This document shows, piece after piece, positions 55,691 through 64,000 of a stretch of DNA of 64,000 bases; positions within the stretch are counted from its first letter, which is position 1; every line of letters begins with the position of its first letter. This DNA comes from Cepaea nemoralis (lineage: Eukaryota > Mollusca > Gastropoda > Stylommatophora > Helicidae). The translations under genes were made by a program, and so were the position numbers. The notes under the pieces were generated by a model. It was not told where the DNA came from. It was given only the letters and a program-made list of their open reading frames with translations, and made no database searches. Location of the stretch: contig JACEFZ010013251.1 of the NCBI GenBank assembly GCA_014155875.1, positions 124,001 to 188,000 on the forward strand. Reading direction: 5' to 3'.

Positions 55691-56562
55691 TAGTGAAGGA
55701 CAAAAGAAAGAAATAAGAATGCTGATGCATCTGGTTTTCCATACAATACACATGATCCTGAAATGGTGATGATCACATCAGCTTTATCAAGCATCAATAC
55801 CCCACACAGAGATGCAAACCCAGCCCATCAGTCAGCCTGCTCGGTAACACTTTTGCTTATGAGCAATGACATATTACCCACCGCTCAATGTGTTGTTGTT
55901 CTCATGTCACAGTGGTGTGGTGGCTTGACGCATAACAGGACGTCATGGGTGCGATTTGTATCGGCGGAGACTCGAAGTTTAAAACTTGACCTCCCAAATC
56001 GACCCATTCTAAAATAAGTACCAGGAGATGGCTTTGGAAGTCAAGGGGGTCGGGATAATACTGACCACATGACTCATGGAGTGTCAGTTGTCTATAAAAG
56101 GTTTGCTGTAGCACCATATATTCAATATACCACATGGTATACCAAGGTGTCCATTACTTACTTACTTACTTATGTTGTTGTTGTTGTTGTTGTTGTATAA
56201 TGAAATCACCTGATTGCAATAATGCGAAAAAATTAAAGTGTGAAATCAAGGATAATAGAATTAAATCTGGGCAATATCAGATAGATGAGGAATTAAAAGA
56301 TGAACATGACAAGCCAAAGGAAGACAGGGTGGACAAAGGGAACAGGAGACAAGAGGGTCTCAGCTAAACTGGAGCATCCACAGAAGAATGGTTTCCCGCT
56401 GGATGGACACACCCCTCTGTGGTACATAACTTGTTGTCTGGCATTACACATTCATCTTCACGTATTATTAATTTTCAATTAAATTTATTGTGTTTTAATG
56501 TCATATTAATGTTCTATTATCTATGTTTGTTATGTTCTTGGCAAAGGTTAGTTATCTAGTCG

Positions 56563-56788
56563 CATATCCTTTACAAGACATCGCAGTCAACCCCAGCATT
56601 TTTTGCCTGTGATTTCTTGAAATGTTTACTTTAAGTGATTTGCCACTGCTTTCCGAACTACAGACAAACATACCATTGTATAAAAATCAAAGCAAGGCGG
56701 TCTATTTCCAAATCGCCAGCAGCAGTGTTTCAAACGCGGTGTGCGGGATAACGTATTGCGTTTATAGCCCTTTCGTCACAGAGCCGAC
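56563..56788 (-). mobile_element. tRNA-derived SINE-1, copy g
   Basis: Paralogue of the copy at 21800, same position within the block. Confidence 0.75.
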
Positions 56789-56903
56789 GAACCTGTATAA
56801 CGAACGCGATCCTTTACAAACCCCAGCAAACTCTCCCATCAACTTTGCCCGCGGTCGATACGTTTCTGACGTCTTTCCCCCATCAAATTTATCAGCTGTC
56901 ACA

Positions 56904-57950
56904 TAAAGTGAGACATGTCGACATGATAAGGATGCTTGAAGATCTACAAATTCATGGGAAAGACCTTAGACTTGTAAAGAATCATATACTGGAAATAATA
57001 AGCTGCCATCAGAATTTATAACAATGTAGGTCAAAATCAGCTTATTAAAAGATGTGTGAGACAGGGATTTGTAATGTCACCAGATCTCTTTTCCCTGTAT
57101 AGTGAAAATATTTTCAGAAATATAGACGATATAGAAGGAATCGACATTGGGGGACGATGCATCAATAACATTAGATATGCAGATAATACAGTCTTGATTG
57201 CAGACAATGAACAGGACCTGCAAAATTTAGTAGATGCGGTTGTTGCACACAGTGAACAACTAGGATTAGAATTGAATAGTAAGAAGACACAGATTTTATT
57301 AGTCACTGGGAAGAAGGAAATACCACAATGTGATATACGAGTAAATGGGCATATTCTTAAGCAAGTGAATCGGTACATTTATCACGTAACAGTTATAACA
57401 TCTTATGGGAGATGCCTTAAAAAGATTAGAACAAAAGTTGCCATTGCGAAGGTAGCCTTTTGCCAGATGAGAAACATACTGACCAATAAAAATATGTCAA
57501 TTGAAACGAGAAAAATAGTGTTGAAATGCTACATAGAACCTATACTTTTATATGGATGTGAAGCGTGGACAATGAGCAGACAAGCTGAAAAACATCTGAT
57601 GGCTGTAGAAATGTGGATTCTGAAGAAAATGCAAAGAGTACCATGGACAGACAGAAAAACCAATGAACAAGTCCTTCAAGAAACAAATGAAGATCGTAAA
57701 CTGATTAGAAACATTAGACGAAGACAGTCACACTTTCTTTGGGCATGTTGTGAGAAGACATGACTTAGAGAACTTGGTGACAACTGGTAAGATCGAAGGA
57801 AGAGGCCAAGGGGATGACCGAGAAGTAAATACCTAGATCGCTTGACCGCGTGGCATGGTCGAGACAGGAACACGGAACTGATCCACGATTCTGGTAATCG
57901 AGTGAGATGACAGAACATGACCGCCCACACTTATCGGCATGGCACATGAT
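56904..57950 (+). pseudogene. LINE-B, + strand copy
   Basis: Frame 57056-57763 encodes RQGFVMSPDLFSLYSEN, IRYADNTVLIADNEQ, GHILKQVNRYIYHVTVITS, YGCEAWTMSRQAEKHLMAVE and RNIRRRQSHFL. The catalytic YADD is YADN, so it is inactive. A base shift near 57740 leads to LENLVTTGKIEG and DSGNRV in other frames, ending GTCACTG-side at about 57950. It serves as the empty site for the SINE and retroposon in the block at 22143. Confidence 0.85.
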
Positions 57951-57960
57951 GGATGAATGG

Positions 57961-58611
57961 TCACTAAATTTGCTGACTGCACTCTTCTATAAAGTTCATC
58001 AGCTATCACAGGGTATTTAGACATCATTCTAACATCAAATTTACCAGCTGCCATTTAGTTTTATGACGTCGGTCTTTCATCAAGTTTACTAGCTGTCACT
58101 ACGTTTTCGCACATCGTTCTTACATTAAGTTTACCTGCTGTAAATTAAGTATCTTGTCGTTCTTCCATCAACTTAGCCAATTGTCGGTAAGCTTCCCGAA
58201 GTAATTCACCCATCAAATGTGCCATCAAATGTGAGACTAGAGTTTCTTACTTCGTTTTCACATCAAATTTACCAACCATCATTAATGTTTTCTGGCAATC
58301 TTCTATCAACTTAGCGAAATGTCGCTAAGTTTTCAAACATTGTTTTCCTATTAAGTTTAGCAGCGGTCACAAAGTATTCTGACGTCATTCGCTCATCAAA
58401 TTTGCCACCTTACACACCATTTTCTTAGATCATTCTCCCATAAAATTTGCCAGCTGTCACTACGTTTTCTGACGTCGTTTTCCAATCAAATTTAAAGCTT
58501 CAGACGAGGTTTCCTGACGTCATTCTACCATCAAATTTACCACCTGAGGCCAGGTTTTCTGGCGTCGTTTTCCAATCAAATTTATCAGCTGTCACTAAGT
58601 TTTCAAGCTTA
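57961..58611. repeat. 45-bp minisatellite derived from LINE coding sequence
   Basis: About 14 units of exactly or nearly 45 bp (15 codons), TCAAATTTACCAGCTGTCAC and onward. On the minus strand units read like ENLVTADKFDWKTTP, and the array merges without a break into LINE sequence at 58590-58740 (LIREIRHRQARMLGHV, LGKLENLVTADKF). The unit is thus an amplified copy of the LINE segment that reads ELENLVTTGKIEG in LINE-B. Confidence 0.8.
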
Positions 58612-58740
58612 CCTAGCCACGTAACGTGTCCAAGCATTCTTGCTTGTCGATGTCTAATTTCTCTAATAAGATTGCGCGTAAGTCCGCGTCTAAAGAGCTG
58701 CTCCACCATTGTAGACATCCAATTCCTCTAATCAGATTGA
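58590..58740 (-). pseudogene. LINE-B-related RT C-terminal fragment
   Basis: Minus strand RGLTRNLIREIRHRQARMLG and HVTWLGKLENLVTADKF correspond to RKLIRNIRRRQSKFVGYVMR and RNELENLVTTGKIEG of LINE-B. It belongs to a diverged member of that family. Confidence 0.78.
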
Positions 58741-59479
58741 GTTTAAGTTCGTGTCTCAAGAGCTGCTTCAGAAGCTTTGCTACAAGCCCATTGTAATCTC
58801 TGCATTGTCCTGCGAAACAGCAACTTAGCTGTCCTCAGGTTTTCTGGAATTGTGTGTTTATTGCTCCTCGCATGGACATCAGCTACAGAACATGAATACA
58901 ATTTAATGAACAGAATGATTGAGAAATAAATGTATAAGTGTTGATGAGCATTTATAGTGACTGAGAGAAGTGGAGATGAAAGAACACGCTTGACAGTATA
59001 AATACTGAAGTCTAGAGGTACACACTAGTATGTTGTATGATCTCTCTTCAATATCATCATTTAGTGTCTTGCCGATTGTCACGGGCGATCATACGTCTCC
59101 ACATCTATCGATCTCGAGCAACCTGTTTCAGTTAGCGCCCTGACACCCTTCCGTGCAATGACACAAGATTGTCAAGAATTGTTTTCTCTCACTGTCATTC
59201 TCTATCTCTCTTTTCAGAAATTGTTCCAGTTGTCAAAATACATTCTAATTTTCTTTTCTCATAATGTGGCCACACAATAAGGACAATCTCTTTCGTATGT
59301 TTGTGATACGCTGTCTTTGAGTCTTTGCCTCTTTCATAACATCTTATATTATTCATTTTGGCTTGATCATTCAAAGACAAAAGCAATCTTTGTTCCTATG
59401 GTCGTTCTCCCGTCTAATCTGTATTTCTGTGTTTTCCTCTATCTGAGTGACAAGCAATACCTGATGAAGTCAGTGTGGC
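58741..59479. other. Unassigned
   Basis: Only short frames. A minus frame at 59195-59386 has no known motif. AT-rich. Confidence 0.4.
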
Positions 59480-59700
59480 TGAAATGATAAGAACGCTCGC
59501 ACTTAAACTTCCGGTGTGCTGATGAAGAGTTAGCGGGTTCAACCCCTACACCGGTCAGTTGGACTAAAACGTTGACTTCTCGTCCTTGACCTGGAGACGT
59601 AAATTACATGTACATCAGAAGTTGGAGTGGGTTTTCCTGACGGCGAGGGACATAGGTAATAGGGAAAGCTAACATCCAAACGCAAAAGTCAGTAAAGTGC
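59480..59700 (+). mobile_element. tRNA-derived SINE-4, probable
   Basis: TGTGGCTGAAATGATAAGAA as A box and AGCGGGTTCAACCCC as B box 50 bp later, followed by TGACTTCTCGTCCTTGACCT and TGGAGTGGGTTTTCCTGACG. The head looks like a tRNA with a long variable arm. The body is not shared with SINE-1 to 3. Confidence 0.55.
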
Positions 59701-59946
59701 ACTAGAAGTAGTCATAAAAGAAAACAACATTATGCTTAACGGTCAAAGGTCATGGCCGGGGGCAATGTCATCAAGGTTATTGACCCAGGGCATAAGGACG
59801 AGGTCTTTGGAGAGACATGAACACCTTCCCAGCTTGTCAGGCACATGATGATGATGCTATCATTGCCTTAACTTAAGGATCGTGTTATTTCTGATATACT
59901 GTAGTGTTAAATAATAGGTATCCAATGTAGATACTATAACGAGGTT

Positions 59947-60115
59947 AAGTGGTTAGTTCTTCTTCTTCTTCTTCGTTCATCCGGAGTTTTTTTTCGGATG
60001 TGATTGCGTTGTGCCTGTTTACAGCAGAGCTGCGTTCTTGCGCCGTTAGGCCGACACATCCGACTTCTGCGGGCATTTGTTGACCGGGTTAACCTTCCCG
60101 GGAAGTGGTTAGTTC
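59947..60115 (-). mobile_element. Short retroposon, 143 bp, with 13-bp target duplication
   Basis: AAGTGGTTAGTTC occurs at 59947-59959 and 60103-60115. The insert on the minus strand starts CCCGGGAAGGTTAACCCGG and ends in a (GAA)n tail (CTTCTTCTTCTTC at its left end on the + strand). There is no clear pol III box, so the source is unknown. Confidence 0.75.
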
Positions 60116-61017
60116 CATTGCTTCTAATCTTTATTTTGGCCACAACAACTTCGGCAAATTGTATGATGTTCGGGCAATCCTGGTGGAGTGATGGACGGAA
60201 ATCCTATATTATCAATACGATGGCAGACAATTATCATATTACTCATTATCATTTTAAAGATTTTAGATTATAATTGTTCTGATTTACAGGACTTTGTGAA
60301 AGATTCTGAAACTATTACAAGTGCAATATTCAGTTTAATTATTTAGCAGGTGGACATTATGGAAAACATACCTAACAGTTACAGTTCGTCTTTATATGAT
60401 GGCACATGTCAAATTATGTGTTTGTTTGTTATGCCTAACACAAATAAGCTGAGGAGTGTTTAAAAAATTACATTGAAAAGAATAATAATTATAGCTAAAT
60501 TGAAAATAGTGTATATAGTGTTTCTCAGTACAAATCTGCCTCGTGTGTTCCTGACTTTTTCTATTTCGTGTGAATATCATATGCTTCATAATTTTAAGTT
60601 TTAGTTGTATTTTAATGCTGTTAAGGAGCAGTTCTTGTGATATTGGTAAAGAAAAGTAGAGTATTTATCATTATTCAGTAAATTTCATTGGATTTTCATC
60701 AACGGTTGAGAAGTAGTGCGTTGGTAAGTGGACATTTTAAATAATTATCACCCCTGCCCTCAATTTTTGTGTTTTGTTTTATTTTAATCTAACATTATTA
60801 TAAAGATACTTCTAACCTCTAGCAATAGTAGCAATACTGACGTGTTCCTTGTGCAATCCTCTTTAATTTGATATATAATACAATATATATGCTACCATTT
60901 TAACCATTTTTAGATCATTACTGTGATACACCTCTACTTCCCATATTTTGCCACCAATTTCTGTTTGGTCCAACACCACTCTTTGTTTGTCAGTGAACCA
61001 GCTAAAAGATGTAACTG
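60116..61017. other. Unassigned AT-rich DNA
   Basis: No repeats, exon or RT seen. Confidence 0.4.
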
Positions 61018-63190
61018 TACCTTAAGGTATGTAGATGAATAATCATCGCAGGAAATTATCATAGTGCTTTAATATCTGTCGCCCGCTCCCTGGCGAAGGA
61101 GTTAATGATGCAGTTCTTAATCCGCATACCCGCGTCCGAAACATAGCTCGATTTGGCAGCAGACCGCCTTACGTTGGTTTTTAATTAAATGTAGGGTGCC
61201 GGTCGTCCAGAAAGCAATGGCAAACTATTGAACGTAAACTTGCTCAGGAATCACGAACACTTTAAAAATGCTGGTCTGATACGTCCTGTAAAGGATAGCA
61301 ACAAATGTAATAGCTGCCACTGTACATTACAGTATGTAGATGGGCAATCATGAAACTATGACATCATTGCCTTGAAACATAGGGCAGTCACTGGGATATG
61401 TAGATGGGCAATCATGAAACTATGACATCATTGCCTTGAAACATAGGGCAGTTACTGGGATATGTAGTTGAACAATCATGAAACTATGACATCATTGCCT
61501 TGAAACATAGGGCAGTTACTGGGATATGTAGATCAGCAATCATGAAACTATGACATCATTGCCTTGAAACATAGGGCAGTTACTGGGATATGTAGATCAG
61601 CAATCATGAAACTATGACATCATTGCTTTGAAACATAGGGCAGTTACTGGGATATGTAGTCGAGCAATCATGAAACTATGACATCATTGCCTTGAAACAT
61701 AGGACAGTTACTGGGATATGTAGATGAGCAATCATGAAACTATGACATCATTGCCTTGAAACATAGGGCAGTTACTGGGATATGTAGATGAGCAATCATG
61801 AAACTATGACATCATTGCCTTGAAACATAGGGCAGTTACTGGGATATGTAGATGAGCAATCATGAAACTATGACATCATTGCCTTGAAACATAGGGCAGT
61901 TACTGGGATATGTAGATCAGCAATCATGAAACTATGACATCATTGCCTTGAAACATAGGGCAGTTACTGGGATATGTAGATGAGCAATCATGAAACTATG
62001 ACATCATTGCTTTGAATCATAGGGCAGTTACTGGGATATGTAGATGAGCAATCATGAAACTATGACATCATTGCCTTGAAACATAGGGCAGTTACTGGGA
62101 TATGTAGATGAGCAATCATGAAACTATGACATCATTGCCTTGAAACATAGGGCAGTTACTGGGATATGTAGATGATCAATCATGAAACTATGACATCATT
62201 GCCTTGAAACATAGGGCAGTTACTGGGATATGTAGTTGAGCAATCATGAAACTATGACATCATTGCCTTGAAACATAGGGCAGTTACTGGGATATGTAGA
62301 TGAGCAATCATGAAACTATGACATCATTGCCTTGAAACATAGGGCAGTCACTGGGATATGTAGATGAGCAATCATGAAACTATGACATCATTGCTTTGAA
62401 ACATAGGGCAGTTACTGGGATATGTAGATGAGCAATCTTGAAACTTTAATATCATTTCCTTGAAACATAGGACAGTTACTGGGATATGTAGATGATCAAT
62501 CATGAAACTATGACATCATTGCCTTGAAACATAGGGCAGTTACTGGGATATGTAGATGATCAATCATGAAACTATGACATCATTGCCTTGAAACATAGGA
62601 CAGTTACTGGGATATGTAGATGAGCAATCATGAAACTATAATATCATTGCCTTGAAACATAGGGCAGTTACTGGGATATGTAGATGAGCAATCATGAAAC
62701 TATGACACCATTGCTTTGAAACATAGGACAGTTACTGGGATATGTAGATGAGCTATCACGAAACTATGACACCATTGCCTTGAAACATAGGGCAGTTACT
62801 GGGATATGTAGATGAGCAATCATGAAACTATAACACCATTGCCTTGAAACATAGGACATTTACTGGGATATGTAGATGATCAATCATGAAACTATGACAT
62901 CATTGCCTTGAAACATAGGGCAGTTACTGGGATATGTAGATGATCAATCATGAAACTATGACATCATTGCCTTGAAACATAGGACAGTTACTGGGATATG
63001 TAGATGAGCAATCATGAAACTATAATATCATTGCCTTGAAACATAGGGCAGTTACTGGGATATGTAGATGAGCAATCACGAAACTATGACACCATTGCTT
63101 TGAAACATAGGACAGTTACTGGGATATGTAGATGAGCAATCATGAAACTATGACACCATTGCCTTGAAACATAGGGCAGTTACCAGGATA
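61018..63190. repeat. 64-bp minisatellite, about 29 units
   Basis: Unit GGGATATGTAGATGAGCAAT, CATGAAACTATGACATCATT, GCCTTGAAACATAGGGCAGTTACT; period 64 (for example 61351 and 61415). Units differ by single substitutions at a few sites (GATGAG/GATCAG/GATGAT; GACATC/GACACC/AATATC), and some neighbouring pairs recur. One decayed unit at 61018-61075 is separated from the rest by a SINE-1 copy. Confidence 0.95.
61079..61303 (+). mobile_element. tRNA-derived SINE-1, copy h, inside the 64-bp array
   Basis: Head CCGCTCCCTGGCGAAGGAGTTA, B-box region GCGTCCGAAAC (decayed), core AAAGCAATGGCAAACTATTG, AACGTAAACTTGCTCAGGAA, end CCTGTAAAGGATAGCAAC. Array units lie on both sides. Confidence 0.82.
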
Positions 63191-63583
63191 TAGTGCCACA
63201 CAAGGCACTCACAATGCCTGGTCCCCGCAGGGGTGTCATGTCTTAGACCTCCAAATATTGAAGACCAGTGTATGACATTTGGTGACCATTTCCATTGTTG
63301 GTCGTCTTACGTTTGGAGAATTGTTAATTTCATGCATTTTCAGTCCACTTTATCTTTGCATAAAGTCAATAAGTAAGCAACATATTATCAAAATGTCTTT
63401 GAATATACAAGTTTGTCTGCCTGTCTGTCTCTGCCTACCTATCTGCCTGTCACTGTTTGTCTCTGTGTCTGTCTCTGCATGTTTTTTATGCCTGTCTAAC
63501 TGTTTGCCCGCCAGTCTGTCTGACTGTATGTCTTTCTGCCTGCCTGCCTGCCTGTCTGCCTGTCTGTCTGTCTGTCTGTCAGT

Positions 63584-63619
<36 letters not shown>

Positions 63620-63713
63620 TTGCATGTCTGCCTGTCTGTCTGCTTTGACTTTCTGTAAGTTTGTTTGAATGCCTGCCAGTAGAATTCTGTCTATATCACT
63701 TTCTCCCCTCCCC

Positions 63714-63774
<61 letters not shown>

Positions 63775-63952
63775 TCTCTCTGTCTCTCTCTCTCTCTTCC
63801 TCTCCCCACCACACCTCTCCTTGCCAACACCTGTCTAAGTATGTCTGTGCCCGTATCTTACTAAGTCTCTCCTCAGATTACATCTTCCTCTTTTTCTGCC
63901 CATCTCTGATTCCTTTTGTCTTTCTCTGTCTGTCTGCATGTCTGTGTTTCAC

Positions 63953-64000
<48 letters not shown>
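63191..64000. repeat. (CTGT)n and (CT)n microsatellites with unassigned DNA
   Basis: 63191-63404 unassigned. CTGT/CTGC repeats about 63412-63650, CT runs about 63715-63800 and 63955-64000 (continuing past the window). Cys/Leu-rich frames here are repeat translation. Confidence 0.9.

Larger units (their letters stand above)
55201..57300. repeat. Composite block, copy 2 of 2 (other at 20390)
   Basis: Same order of pieces as 20390-22540, without the SINE and retroposon that later split the LINE-B part of the other copy. The (TTG)n run is shorter (8 units) and preceded by (TTAC)n. Confidence 0.85.

Overview
The window is eukaryotic, non-coding-rich DNA made almost entirely of nested transposable elements, minisatellites and microsatellites. 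No bacterial or phage gene organisation is visible. Spliced exons with GT-AG borders, tRNA-derived SINEs, several non-LTR retrotransposon families, a Penelope-like element, a mariner remnant, a Helitron-like element and a hammerhead-ribozyme retroposon all point to an invertebrate animal. A mollusc is my best guess from this mixture of families, but that is inference. No species is named.

Layout. 1-7590: an RTE-type non-LTR retrotransposon on the + strand, broken first by a CR1/L2-like LINE (LINE-A1, minus strand) carrying a piece of a ribosomal protein L11 gene at its 5' edge, and again by a 3'-truncated LTR retrotransposon (LTR, primer-binding site, gag). 7591-13317: minisatellites (51-bp, 46-bp and 35-bp units) in otherwise unrecognised DNA. 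13318-19927: one LINE-A copy (LINE-A2) split by a C-rich/G-rich retroposon plus CT/CA repeats and by a retroposon derived from 28S rRNA. 20390-29572: LINE fragments of at least four families, tRNA SINEs and a second copy of the C-rich/G-rich retroposon. 30830-31490: Penelope-like reverse transcriptase remnant. 31714-36377: the only convincing host gene, the last three exons of an unidentified protein on the + strand, joined in phase and ending in a stop codon. The first intron of these holds a mariner remnant and a second 28S-derived retroposon in twin-primed form. 38040-43450: a 50-bp minisatellite, a candidate coding exon, and a LINE-B copy interrupted by a second RTE copy. 46575-50225: SINEs, GGAT repeats and a third C-rich/G-rich retroposon flanked by a 197-bp direct repeat. 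50303-54056: a solo LTR with 5-bp target duplication, then a Helitron-like element with six tandem 3'-hairpin modules that contains a retrozyme (hammerhead ribozyme, 402-bp monomer, 12-bp target duplication). 55201-58740: a second copy of the composite block at 20390-22540, followed by a minisatellite whose 45-bp unit is a piece of LINE coding sequence. 61316-63190: a 64-bp minisatellite of about 29 units.

How the parts relate. The autonomous families (RTE, CR1/L2-like, LTR, Penelope-like) are mostly broken; LINE-A1 keeps an open reverse transcriptase frame. Several non-autonomous families appear to live off such enzymes: tRNA SINEs, the C-rich/G-rich retroposon (which shares the last part of the LINE-A 3' UTR), the 28S-derived retroposon and the hammerhead retrozyme. 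Target duplications, nesting order and one paralogous empty site let much of the insertion history be read. All family names are by motif recognition without database searches.
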